Shown here: piece by piece, positions 1 to 5,990 of the stretch
How positions within the stretch are numbered: position 1 is the stretch's first letter
How the letters are laid out: every line of letters starts with the position of its first letter
From: Streptomyces sp. WM6386
GTDB lineage: Bacteria > Actinomycetota > Actinomycetes > Streptomycetales > Streptomycetaceae
NCBI RefSeq assembly: GCF_000972385.1
Contig: NZ_JXTE01000116.1
Location: 1-14,894 of the forward strand
Length of the DNA stretch: 14,894 nt
Reading direction: 5' to 3'
Program-made: the position numbers and the translations under genes
Notes under the pieces: generated by a model
Databases searched by the model: none
What the model was told of the DNA's origin: nothing
Seen by the model: only the letters and a program-made list of their open reading frames with translations

Positions 1-98
1 TGCTCCTGGTCGACCTGCTCACCGACGTGTGGGGCGTGGAGGCGCGGGGCGGCGGCAAGTGCGTGTGGTGCGAGTTCGTGGTGCGGGAACGGAGCTGA
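1..98 (+). CDS. C-terminal end of an RsbW-like ATP-binding (histidine kinase-type ATPase) protein, partial
   Basis: Only the last 31 residues are in the window, read in the frame that begins at base 3 and stops at TGA 96-98. They run LLVDLLTDVWGVE, then a Gly-rich turn, then KCVWCEFVV. This matches the end of the HATPase_c_2 domain of Streptomyces anti-sigma/serine kinase-like ATPases, where the last helix (LLVDALAD-like) is followed by a WGV strand, a GGGK turn and a VW-x-EF strand. Such proteins bind ATP and often regulate sigma factors or act as orphan ATPases in the cytoplasm. The ATP-binding N, G1 and G2 boxes lie outside the window, so activity cannot be judged. The family call is fairly good; the specific role is unknown. 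Confidence 0.7.
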   Translation, partial: LLVDLLTDVWGVEARGGGKCVWCEFVVRERS

Positions 99-129
99 GC
101 ACTCCGGCCTCCGGTGGCACTCTGGACGT

Positions 130-993
130 ATGCCGGAACTCCCCGAGGTCGAAGCGCTCAAGGACTTCCTGACCGAGAACCTGGTCGGCCACGAGATCGT
201 GCGGGTGCTGCCCGTGGCGATCAGCGTCCTGAAGACGTACGACCCTCCGCTCACCGCCGTTGAGGGCCACGAGGTCACCGCGGTGCACCGGCACGGCAAG
301 TTCCTGGACCTCGTCACCGACGGCGGCCCGCACTTCGTGACCCACCTGGCCCGCGCCGGCTGGCTGCACTGGAGGGACCGGCTCCCCGACGGCCCGCCCC
401 GCCCCGGCAAGGGCCCCCTCGCCCTGCGGGTGGCGCTGGAGACGGGCGCCGGCTTCGACCTGACCGAGGCCGGCACCCAGAAACGCCTCGCCGTGTACGT
501 CGTCCAGGACCCCCAGGACGTCCCGGGCGTCGCCCGGCTCGGCCCCGACCCGCTCGCGGCCGGCTTCGACGAGCGGCGCTTCGCGGACCTGCTGAAGGAC
601 GAACGCCGCCGGCTCAAGGGCGCCCTGCGCGACCAGAGCCTGATCGCCGGAGTCGGCAACGCCTACAGCGACGAGATCCTCCACGCGGCGAAGATGTCCC
701 CCTTCAAACTGGCCGCCTCCCTCACCCCGGAGGAGACGGGACGTCTGTACGAGGCCTTGAGAGGCACCCTGACAGAGGCGGTCGAACGCTCCCGCGGTGT
801 GGCGGCCGGGCGGCTGAAGGCCGAGAAGAAGAGCGGTCTGCGTGTCCACGGCCGCACCGGCGAACCCTGTCCCGTGTGCGGCGACACCGTCCGCGAGGTC
901 TCCTTCAGCGACTCCTCCCTGCAGTACTGCCCGACCTGCCAGACGGGCGGAAAGCCCCTGGCGGACCGCAGAATGTCGAGGCTTCTCAAGTAG
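130..993 (+). CDS. Fpg/Nei family DNA glycosylase (formamidopyrimidine/endonuclease VIII type)
   Basis: This is a 287-aa base-excision repair glycosylase/AP lyase, expected to remove oxidised bases and nick the strand in the cytoplasm. The N-terminus MPELPEVE supplies the catalytic Pro2 and Glu3, and Lys57 in RHGKFL matches the conserved Lys of Fpg. A helix-two-turn-helix core contains LIAGVGNAYSDE (171-182). The C-terminus is a zinc finger with Cys247/Cys250 and Cys267/Cys270, followed by Gln271. Length is normal for the family. One oddity is that the Arg found five residues before the third zinc Cys in E. coli Fpg (Arg258) is Ser262 here. ATG 130 is the start because MPELPEVE must begin the protein; no clear ribosome binding site precedes it. 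The stop lies four bases from the convergent lipoprotein stop. Substrate (Fpg-like 8-oxoG or Nei-like pyrimidine) cannot be decided. The family call is firm. Confidence 0.92.
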   Translation: MPELPEVEALKDFLTENLVGHEIVRVLPVAISVLKTYDPPLTAVEGHEVTAVHRHGKFLDLVTDGGPHFVTHLARAGWLHWRDRLPDGPPRPGKGPLALRVALETGAGFDLTEAGTQKRLAVYVVQDPQDVPGVARLGPDPLAAGFDERRFADLLKDERRRLKGALRDQSLIAGVGNAYSDEILHAAKMSPFKLAASLTPEETGRLYEALRGTLTEAVERSRGVAAGRLKAEKKSGLRVHGRTGEPCPVCGDTVREVSFSDSSLQYCPTCQTGGKPLADRRMSRLLK

Positions 994-997
994 CGCG

Positions 998-1870
998 TCA
1001 GCCGTGTTCGGTCTGGCGCCCATAGGCCACCGGCGCGCCCGTGAACGCGTCGAGGAGGACCCGCTCGCCGAGCTTCCGGTCCAGCTTCACGGTCACGTTC
1101 TCCATGAGCAGGTTGGAGGTGCACGGACCGTCCTTCGTTCCGACGACCGCCGCGGACAGCACCACGCTGGCGTCGGTCTCCAGGGCGCGCACGGCGGGTC
1201 CGTCGTCGCAGGCCCCATGGCCCGCGAGGACGGTGACGGACCGGCCGTCCGCGCTGGCCTTGATGAACTGTTCCAGCGGCATCTGCGAGTCCGTGGGGCT
1301 CTCCCGGGCGGGTCCGATCGGGGACTTGGGAAGCTCCGAGGGCTCGATCGCGACGCGCTTGAGCGGGGTGTCGTACCCCTTCAGCGTGAACAGCCAGGCC
1401 GGGACGGTGGCCGGACCCCGGCTGGTGACCAGGGTCGTCGTTCCCAACTTCGCCTCGGTCACGGTCAGATGCGGTCCGTCGTCACTGCCGCGGGCCACAC
1501 TGTCGTATGCCTGCCGTGCGTCCATGAGGGGCAAGGTGAGCGAACCGCCGCTGCGCCACTCGACCTCGCCCTTCTCGGGCGAGGTGGTGGGCAGTTCGCC
1601 GTCGAGGACGAAGTTCTGTGCCCCGTAGGCCAGCTTGTCGGCGCTGTTGCGGAAGGCGTTGTCGGGCAGCTGGACCACGTCCGCCATCGGGTAGTACCCC
1701 TTGCGCCACACCTCGGCCGCCCGTGAACCGTCCCAGGCCTCGGCCACCTTCTGGGCCCGGGACCTGGACTCGTCGCTCTGGGCGCGTGAGCCGTGTTCGC
1801 TGCCGCAGCCGGCGAGGAGCAGCGCGAACGGAACCAATAGACCGGCAGTTCGTGCGACGCGTGTACGCAT
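998..1870 (-). CDS. Secreted lipoprotein of unknown function
   Basis: This 290-aa protein has a clear lipoprotein signal: basic MRTRVAR, a hydrophobic stretch (about 9-20) and the lipobox Leu-Ala-Gly-Cys22. The mature protein should be anchored on the outer face of the membrane. A hydrophilic Ser/Gly-rich linker follows Cys22. The remainder looks like a mixed alpha/beta extracytoplasmic domain with two further cysteines (in HGACDDG and DGPCTSN), which could form a disulfide. I do not recognise an enzymatic motif. ATG 1868-1870 is supported by a GGGGGAA stretch just upstream. The gene begins 64 bases after the anti-sigma stop on the same strand, so it may be the last gene of the sigma cassette. 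A role as sensor or partner of the anti-sigma factor is inference only. Confidence 0.8.
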   Translation of the reverse strand: MRTRVARTAGLLVPFALLLAGCGSEHGSRAQSDESRSRAQKVAEAWDGSRAAEVWRKGYYPMADVVQLPDNAFRNSADKLAYGAQNFVLDGELPTTSPEKGEVEWRSGGSLTLPLMDARQAYDSVARGSDDGPHLTVTEAKLGTTTLVTSRGPATVPAWLFTLKGYDTPLKRVAIEPSELPKSPIGPARESPTDSQMPLEQFIKASADGRSVTVLAGHGACDDGPAVRALETDASVVLSAAVVGTKDGPCTSNLLMENVTVKLDRKLGERVLLDAFTGAPVAYGRQTEHG

Positions 1871-1934
1871 GTGTTCCCCCAGGACCGAACGGTTGTCGCT
1901 CCTGAGACGCCGGGACCGTGCTCCGCGTTCGCCC

Positions 1935-2585
1935 TCAGCCGGAGTTGAGTGTCACCAGGTGCTCGCCGTCGGTGGTGCGGACCTCGTACCGGGCGATCTG
2001 GTCGGGGTGGTAGGACGAGGCGCCGTTCATGATCAGCTCACGGGCGTCGTGGCGCGGGACGCTCCAGGTGGTGACCGTCTCCTCGGTGCCGTCGTGGCCG
2101 ACGATCACCAGGAGACAGGTGCGGGGGCCCGCCCCGTCCTTCACCTTCAGCTCCACCTGGGTGCCGGCGGTCTCGTCCGCGGCCGTGACCTGGGCCCATA
2201 CCCCGGACCGTGCGTCGGTCGCCTCGATCCGCTGGGCCTTGTCCCCGCCGCCGGCGACGACCACGATCCCGGGTCCGGCCACCGCGAACGCGACGGTCGC
2301 CGCCACGGCGCACAGGAACCGCCTGCGTCCGGACCGATGGCGCGCCCCCACCTCGGAGAGCAGCCGGTCCAGCATCCGGGGGCCGGGCTTGGCCAGCGGA
2401 CTCACGAACTGCGGGGTGGAGCGCCGGTACAGCATCAGCTGACGGGTTATGGGGCCGAATTCGGTGACGTGCGCCGCGCACCGAGGGCACTCCATGAGGT
2501 GATCCTCGAAGCGGAAGGCGTCCGCCTCGTCCAGCACGCCGAGCGCGTACGCGGCGACGTCGCGATGCCTCTCCTGGGACCTCAT
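1935..2585 (-). CDS. Membrane-bound zinc-finger anti-sigma factor (zf-HC2/ZAS type)
   Basis: This 216-aa protein has the layout of a transmembrane anti-sigma factor. The N-terminal domain has His7 and the zinc motif His29-x3-Cys33-x2-Cys36 (HLMECPRC), typical of zinc-associated anti-sigma proteins that hold an ECF sigma factor inactive. A basic segment (RSGRRR, 85-90) precedes one membrane helix (about 89-111). An outside domain of about 105 residues rich in beta strands follows, resembling RskA-type C-terminal domains. The start ATG 2583-2585 has GAGG 8-10 bases upstream. The likely partner is the ECF sigma factor at 3509-4054 on the same strand. An unusual point is that another gene and a 207-base spacer separate the pair. 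The family call is firm; the partner is inferred from position. The extracytoplasmic signal is unknown. Confidence 0.88.
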   Translation of the reverse strand: MRSQERHRDVAAYALGVLDEADAFRFEDHLMECPRCAAHVTEFGPITRQLMLYRRSTPQFVSPLAKPGPRMLDRLLSEVGARHRSGRRRFLCAVAATVAFAVAGPGIVVVAGGGDKAQRIEATDARSGVWAQVTAADETAGTQVELKVKDGAGPRTCLLVIVGHDGTEETVTTWSVPRHDARELIMNGASSYHPDQIARYEVRTTDGEHLVTLNSG

Positions 2586-2792
2586 GCGGAATCCTCGTGC
2601 CGTTGGGTGTGGGTGGGGTTACTCCTTGCTCCCACCCGTACGCAGAGGACCGTCGAATCACTCAAGCCCCGCACAGAATCGCAACCATTGGATTCGGAGC
2701 GGCCAAACACGAGGATTGGTCCCGTTCGAAAAAAGTCCGGGACCGTCCCCTCCGAGACCGTGCACGGCCGGAACCCCGAGGCTGTGCATGGC
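2586..2792 (-). promoter_or_regulatory. 207-base spacer upstream of the anti-sigma gene; promoter not resolved
   Basis: This stretch lies between the acidic hypothetical gene and the anti-sigma gene and contains no convincing ORF. It holds the imperfect hairpin at 2758-2791, a six-T run on the minus strand near 2729-2734, and the anti-sigma ribosome binding site close to 2594. It is long enough for a separate promoter, but I find no convincing -35/-10 pair of housekeeping or ECF type. Whether the anti-sigma gene is co-transcribed with the sigma gene therefore remains open. Confidence 0.3.
2758..2791 (-). terminator. Possible terminator hairpin downstream of the 2793-3308 gene
   Basis: Two 12-base arms (2758-2769 and 2780-2791) pair around a 10-base loop, directly after the TAA stop of the minus-strand gene. 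Read on the plus strand all 12 positions pair if two G-U pairs are counted. On the minus strand, which is the transcribed one, there are two A-C mismatches, so the stem is weaker there. A run of six T (minus strand) follows about 25-30 bases further on, near 2729-2734. It could end or attenuate transcription before the anti-sigma gene. Confidence 0.35.
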
Positions 2793-3308
2793 TTAGAACA
2801 GATGGATGGCGAGATGACCGAGCGGCAGCCCGAGCTGCCAGGCCTTCGTCCACACCTGCGGCCCCTCGTCGTCGCCGATGCCCGAACCGCCACCGGGCAC
2901 CGCGTTGAGGTCCGGGGCGAGGAGTTCGGTCTCCTCCAACCATTGCCAGGCCGCCTCGGCCAGGTCCAAGTCGGGTGCGGGAGCCCCGGATCGGATCGCC
3001 TCGGCCGCGAGCCCCGCCATCCGCTCGCGCACCCAGTCCTGCCACGGCTGGTCGTACGCCGTCAGCGACAGCCAGGTCTCCAGCTGGGAGACGACCCGGA
3101 TGCCGGACAACTCCCCGTCGGTGTCGGACAGGAAGATGGTCAGCGCCAGGGCGTCGCGCCCGGCGCGGAACTCGAAGGACGTCGGCGGCATCAGATCGCC
3201 GGTCCGCAGCAACTCGTCGGCGATGTACTCGGCGTACAACCAGGCCATGGGGACGGTGAGTTCACCGCCACCGGCGCCGTCCGTGCTCTCTTGACCTCTG
3301 TGCAGCAT
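2793..3308 (-). CDS. Acidic hypothetical protein inside the sigma/anti-sigma cluster
   Basis: I do not recognise this 171-aa protein. ATG 3306-3308 is chosen because a strong GGAGGAAGG-type ribosome binding site lies just upstream. The same frame is open up to 3458, but that extension runs through a large hairpin and looks non-coding. A second in-frame ATG gives a start at Met21 (MAWLYAEY) with a weaker site. The sequence is acidic and rich in Trp and Leu, with no signal peptide or membrane helix, so it is probably cytoplasmic. It carries a Gly/Asp-rich low-complexity patch near residues 137-147 and ends in a hydrophobic HLAIHLF tail at a TAA stop. It lies between an ECF sigma gene and its likely anti-sigma gene on the same strand, which suggests a part in the same regulation; that is inference only. 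Confidence 0.7.
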   Translation of the reverse strand: MLHRGQESTDGAGGGELTVPMAWLYAEYIADELLRTGDLMPPTSFEFRAGRDALALTIFLSDTDGELSGIRVVSQLETWLSLTAYDQPWQDWVRERMAGLAAEAIRSGAPAPDLDLAEAAWQWLEETELLAPDLNAVPGGGSGIGDDEGPQVWTKAWQLGLPLGHLAIHLF

Positions 3309-3355
3309 CCCTTCCTGCCTTCCTCCGGTGCGTGCGCGTCGCCCGTTGCCGGGCC

Positions 3356-3423
3356 TGGGGCCCTGGCGCTGGATTTCCGCCCGCCCCACGGGCGGACGGC
3401 GGAAATCCAGCGCCAGGACCCCA
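3356..3423. repeat. Large near-perfect inverted repeat (hairpin) between the sigma gene and the next gene
   Basis: Perfectly complementary 20-base arms lie at 3362-3381 and 3398-3417. The stem extends outward by one mismatch (3361/3418) and five more pairs (3356-3360 with 3419-3423). It extends inward by a five-base stem (3382-3386 with 3390-3394), a CAC loop and a three-base GAC bulge. In all, 30 base pairs fit within 68 bases. The arms contain an A/T-rich core (GGATTTCC/GGAAATCC). No T run follows on either strand. It sits about 85 bases after the sigma stop and about 48 bases before the next start, so it could be a U-less terminator or attenuator, an RNA-processing or stability element, or a small palindromic repeat of the REP/MITE kind. 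Confidence 0.85.
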
Positions 3424-3508
3424 TCCGGAAACACGGATGAAGACAGCCGATTACTCAACCATGGTCCTCAGCAAGGCGCTTTGCGAAGGCTTTGCCGCAA
3501 CATGGGTT

Positions 3509-4054
3509 TCAGCGCAGGTCGGCCGCGTATCCGGGAAGGACCCGGCGCAGGGCACGCAGCGCGTAGTACGCGCGGGACTTCACGGTACCGGGCGGAATCC
3601 CGAGCGCTGCCGCGGCCTCCGCCACACTCGCCCCCTGGAAATACACCAGCACCAGGACTTCACGGTGCTCCGGAGTGAGTGTCTTCACAGCCTCGCGCAC
3701 ATCGAGGGTCGCTGCCGCCCGCTCGGCGTGATCGGCGCAGACCCGCGCGTTCTCCAGGACCGCGTCCCCGACCTCCGGTGGACGCGCCTGCCGGGCCCGC
3801 CGAGCGTCGATGGCCAGCCGCCGTCCCACGGTCAGCAGCCAGGGCCGTACGGATTCGAAGTCGTCGGCCCGCAGCGCCTCGGGATGCTGCCAGGCCCGTA
3901 CGAGGGTCTCCTGGACGAGGTCCTCGGCGCGCTGCCGGTCTCCGTCGCACAGCCGGAGCAGTAGCGCGAAGAGAGGCCGGCCGTGCTCCCGCTGCAGTGC
4001 GGCGAGCTCGTGCTCGGCGGTCGTCCCGTTCGTGAGCGTGGTTCCGGCCGTCAT
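3509..4054 (-). CDS. ECF-type RNA polymerase sigma factor
   Basis: This 181-aa sigma-70 family protein has only regions 2 and 4, as in ECF sigma factors. Region 2 spans about 24-92, with the core-binding/-10 segment DGDRQRAEDLVQETLVRAW and SVRPWLLTVGRRLAIDARR. Region 4 spans about 122-173, with the helix-turn-helix SVAEAAAALGIPPGTVKSR for -35 recognition. It directs RNA polymerase to a dedicated regulon and is probably held by the anti-sigma factor at 1935-2585. The frame is open to an ATG at 4162, but Met at 4054 fits the usual start of the domain. A candidate ECF promoter (4130-4154) also lies between the two, favouring 4054. Neither start has a strong ribosome binding site. It resembles the SigK/SigL-like group paired with RskA-like factors, but the exact ECF group is not certain. 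Confidence 0.9.
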   Translation of the reverse strand: MTAGTTLTNGTTAEHELAALQREHGRPLFALLLRLCDGDRQRAEDLVQETLVRAWQHPEALRADDFESVRPWLLTVGRRLAIDARRARQARPPEVGDAVLENARVCADHAERAAATLDVREAVKTLTPEHREVLVLVYFQGASVAEAAAALGIPPGTVKSRAYYALRALRRVLPGYAADLR

Positions 4055-4129
4055 GGCCGTATGGCATCGCAGCGTGCGGGTGAGGGACAGGGCACGTACC
4101 CGGATCTGCGGCGGACGGTCGATCGCGTC

Positions 4130-4154
4130 GACGAACGGTACGACGAACGGTTCC
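4130..4154 (-). promoter_or_regulatory. Candidate ECF-type promoter (possible autoregulation) within a tandem repeat
   Basis: On the minus strand GGAACC (4154-4149) is followed after 15 bases by CGTC (4133-4130), a pattern like ECF promoters (GGAAC, about 16 bases, CGTC/CGTT). Transcription would start near 4123, about 70 bases before the sigma start at 4054. The same stretch holds two tandem 12-base copies (4129-4140 and 4141-4152, 11 of 12 identical, CGACGAACGGT plus A or T). Part of the promoter resemblance could therefore come from the repeat. Self-activation by this sigma factor is inference. Confidence 0.4.
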
Positions 4155-4161
4155 CTCCACA

Positions 4162-4176
4162 TCGCCCATAGGGCGA
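4162..4176. promoter_or_regulatory. 15-base perfect palindrome in the sigma/CapA divergent spacer
   Basis: TCGCCC (4162-4167) and GGGCGA (4171-4176) are exact reverse complements around ATA. It lies seven bases upstream of the candidate ECF -35 on the minus strand. A second perfect palindrome, TGCCCGGGCA, is at 4184-4193. Either could be an operator; short G/C palindromes also arise by chance in this base composition. Confidence 0.35.
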
Positions 4177-4218
4177 ATGAACGTGCCCGGGCAGTTTGCG
4201 GCCGTGCTCATCTTCGTA

Positions 4219-4240
4219 CGTATTTGTGCGTAAATATGAT
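4219..4240 (+). promoter_or_regulatory. A/T-rich promoter -10 with an overlapping imperfect palindrome, upstream of the CapA-like gene
   Basis: TATGAT at 4235-4240 is a good -10 for a housekeeping-type sigma factor and lies 20 bases before the ATG at 4261, so the leader would be short. No convincing -35 is seen 17 bases upstream. Bases 4219-4238 form an imperfect 20-base palindrome (TATTT and AAATA half-sites around GC, 14 of 20 positions symmetric) that overlaps the -10. A/T-rich stretches like this are rare in the window. The ribosome binding site GGGGTG is at 4247-4252. Confidence 0.45.
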
Positions 4241-4260
4241 CACAGTGGGGTGAGCAGCTG

Positions 4261-5418
4261 ATGATTGCACGCAGACGACAGGTCGCCCTGGCCCTCACGG
4301 CCCTCCTGGCCGCGGGCGCCGCCTGCCAGGCCCAGGACCACGAACCTCCCGAACGCCCCGGCCATCCGGCCCCGTCCGCCGACGGGTCCCGCGGCTTCAC
4401 ACTCATCGCCTCCGGCGATGTCCTCCCGCACAGCTCCATCATCGACCGCGCCCGCTTCGACGCGGGCGGTACCGGCTACGACTTCCGCCCGATGCTGTCC
4501 GGCGTCGAACCGGTGGTCTCCCGCGCCGATCTGGCGCTGTGTCACATGGAGACCGTCTACGGCGCCGACGGCGACTACACCGGATATCCCGCCTTCAAAT
4601 CCCCGCCCGAAGTCGCCGAGGGCCTCGCCGCCACCGGCTACGACGGCTGCTCCACCGCCTCCAACCACAGCCTCGACGACGGCGCCCTAGGCATCAGCCG
4701 CACCCTCGACGCCCTCGACCGCCAGGGCGTCCGGCACGCCGGCAGTGCACGCACCGAGGCCGAGGCGCGCACCGTCACGGTCCTGCGCGCGGGCGCCGCG
4801 AAGGTCGCCCACCTCGCGTACACCTACGACACCAACGGCTACCCCCTGCCGCCGGGGCAGCCCTGGGCCGTCAACCTCATCGATGAGGGGAAGATCCTCG
4901 CGGACGCCCGCGCGACCCGGGCGGCGGGCGCCGACGTGGTCGTGGTGTCCGTGCACTGGGGCACCGAATGGCAGGACGCCCCCGACGACCGGCAGCTCAC
5001 GCTGGCGCGCTCCCTCACCGCCGCCCGCACGAACGGCCGCCCCGACATCGACCTGATCCTCGGCACCCACGCCCATGTCCCGCAGGCGTACGAGAAAGTG
5101 AACGGCACCTGGGTGGTCTACGGCATGGGCGACCAGGTCGCCGGCGAGATGTTCAACCACGAGGGCGCGCAGGATCCGCGCGGCAACCAGTCCACCCTCG
5201 GCCGCTTCAGCTTCGTCGCGCCGCTGAAGCCGGGTGGCCGCTGGGAGGTGAAGAAGGCCGAGTTCATCCCGCAGCTGTTCGACGTCGACGCCGGTCGGGT
5301 GCTGAATCTCAACGAGGTGATCGCGGCGGGCGCCGAGCTGACCGGCGTGCGCGACCGCATCCGGGAAGTGGTGCTGAGCCGGGGCGCGGCGAAGGACGGT
5401 CTGACGATGGGGCAGTAG
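4261..5418 (+). CDS. Exported CapA-family (PGA_cap) metallophosphatase-like protein
   Basis: This 385-aa protein belongs to the CapA/PgsA-like family, which shares the metallophosphoesterase fold and is linked to poly-gamma-glutamate capsule or related envelope polymers. An N-terminal signal (MIARRR, hydrophobic to about 20) ends in Ala-Gly-Ala-Ala-Cys22, a weak lipobox, so the protein is secreted and perhaps lipid-anchored. Metal-site motifs are present in order: SGDVLPH (Asp53, His57), CHMET (Glu97), SNHS (Asn135, His136), HWGTE (His232) and GTHAHV (His270, His272). The ATG at 4261 has GGGGTG eight bases upstream, and an in-frame stop blocks a longer version. No capsule ligase genes (capB/capC) are nearby, so a true capsule role is unlikely. 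The gene diverges from the ECF sigma gene and may share its control region. Confidence 0.88.
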   Translation: MIARRRQVALALTALLAAGAACQAQDHEPPERPGHPAPSADGSRGFTLIASGDVLPHSSIIDRARFDAGGTGYDFRPMLSGVEPVVSRADLALCHMETVYGADGDYTGYPAFKSPPEVAEGLAATGYDGCSTASNHSLDDGALGISRTLDALDRQGVRHAGSARTEAEARTVTVLRAGAAKVAHLAYTYDTNGYPLPPGQPWAVNLIDEGKILADARATRAAGADVVVVSVHWGTEWQDAPDDRQLTLARSLTAARTNGRPDIDLILGTHAHVPQAYEKVNGTWVVYGMGDQVAGEMFNHEGAQDPRGNQSTLGRFSFVAPLKPGGRWEVKKAEFIPQLFDVDAGRVLNLNEVIAAGAELTGVRDRIREVVLSRGAAKDGLTMGQ

Positions 5419-5439
5419 GGGAGGAGGGGGCGCCGGAGG

Positions 5440-5943
5440 TCAGTCCACGTCCACGTGGTCGAAGGTGCGCAGCATCTCCTTCAGCACGCGGGTGCACGCC
5501 CGGAGTTCGGCCTCCGTCAGCTCGCCGCCGCCGACCTGCCGGTTCAGGGCGTGCTCACGGGCGAGGATCGCGGTGATGACCGCCTCGCCCTCGTCGGTGA
5601 GCCGGATCAGCGAGGACCGCTGATGGGCGGGGTTGGGGGTGGCCTCCACCCAGCCCCGGTCCGTCGCGTCGTTGGTCATGCGCTGGACGAACTGCCGGGT
5701 CAGCGCCATGATCCGGGCCATCTGAGGCACCGTCATGGCGCCGTGCCGGTGCAGCAGGACGAGCACGGAGCGCACGCCGACGGACGCCCCCTCGATCTCC
5801 TCCCCCTGCTCCAGCTTGCGCAGACCGCGCCGGTAGAGCGCGCCGATCAGGTCGAACACCTCGCCGACCCGGTGGCCGAGTTCGTCGGGGGGCAGTGGTT
5901 GGTCGATGTCGTTCACCCGGCCATCATGCACCGAGCTCATCAT
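5440..5943 (-). CDS. MarR-family transcriptional regulator
   Basis: This protein of about 167 aa has a winged helix typical of MarR repressors. It comprises a dimerisation helix (about 20-48), the helix-turn-helix TVPQMARIMALTRQFVQRMTND (71-92) and a wing (PNPAHQRSSLIRLTDEG, 103-119). A C-terminal dimer helix follows (142-162). Start choice is uncertain: ATG 5941-5943 or 5938-5940 lie directly against an inverted-repeat operator and lack a ribosome binding site, and a GTG at 5914-5916 is also possible. It diverges from the alpha/beta hydrolase with only about 46 bases between starts. Related palindromes at 5943-5959 and 5974-5990 suggest it represses itself and the hydrolase, released by a small ligand. 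That regulation is inferred from the standard MarR arrangement. Confidence 0.9.
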   Translation of the reverse strand: MMSSVHDGRVNDIDQPLPPDELGHRVGEVFDLIGALYRRGLRKLEQGEEIEGASVGVRSVLVLLHRHGAMTVPQMARIMALTRQFVQRMTNDATDRGWVEATPNPAHQRSSLIRLTDEGEAVITAILAREHALNRQVGGGELTEAELRACTRVLKEMLRTFDHVDVD

Positions 5944-5959
5944 GACAACCAGGTTGTCA
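5943..5959. promoter_or_regulatory. Operator 1: perfect inverted repeat at the MarR gene start
   Basis: TGACAACC and GGTTGTCA are exact complements around a single A, a 17-base palindrome of the size MarR dimers bind. It touches the likely MarR start codon (5941-5943). It contains a minus-strand TTGACA (5960-5955), a consensus -35, so bound protein would block the regulator's own promoter if that hexamer is used. No good -10 follows. Confidence 0.75.
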
Positions 5960-5973
5960 AAGTCCCTTGGAGG

Positions 5974-5990
5974 TGACACCTTGGTTGTCA
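5974..5990. promoter_or_regulatory. Operator 2: related inverted repeat at the hydrolase gene start
   Basis: TGACACCT-T-GGTTGTCA shares its right half exactly with operator 1 and keeps TGACA/TGTCA outer arms with two internal mismatched pairs. Its centre (5982) is 31 bases from that of operator 1 (5951), close to three helical turns, so both sites face the same side of DNA. It overlaps the hydrolase start region and lies beside its GGAGG (5969-5973). Confidence 0.65.

Noticed and set aside
19..1023. A 334-codon open frame on the minus strand opposite the DNA glycosylase
   Set aside because: It is the antisense shadow of an intact Fpg/Nei-type gene with clear active-site residues.
1701..3440. 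A 579-codon open frame on the plus strand across the anti-sigma and unknown genes
   Set aside because: The translation is Arg/Gly/Pro-rich with no domain, and it overlaps well-supported genes on the other strand.
3309..3458. Upstream extension of the unknown acidic protein to an ATG at 3458
   Set aside because: The extension would translate the large hairpin, has no ribosome binding site and is unlike the rest of the protein; ATG 3308 has a strong site.
4055..4162. Longer form of the sigma factor starting at 4162
   Set aside because: The extra 36 residues precede the usual ECF domain start, lack a ribosome binding site and overlap a candidate promoter and repeats.
5446..5465. Short palindrome CCACGTCCACGTGG at the end of the MarR gene
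   Set aside because: It is part of the coding sequence for the Asp-His-Val-Asp-Val-Asp tail and has a two-base loop, so it is unlikely to be a terminator.
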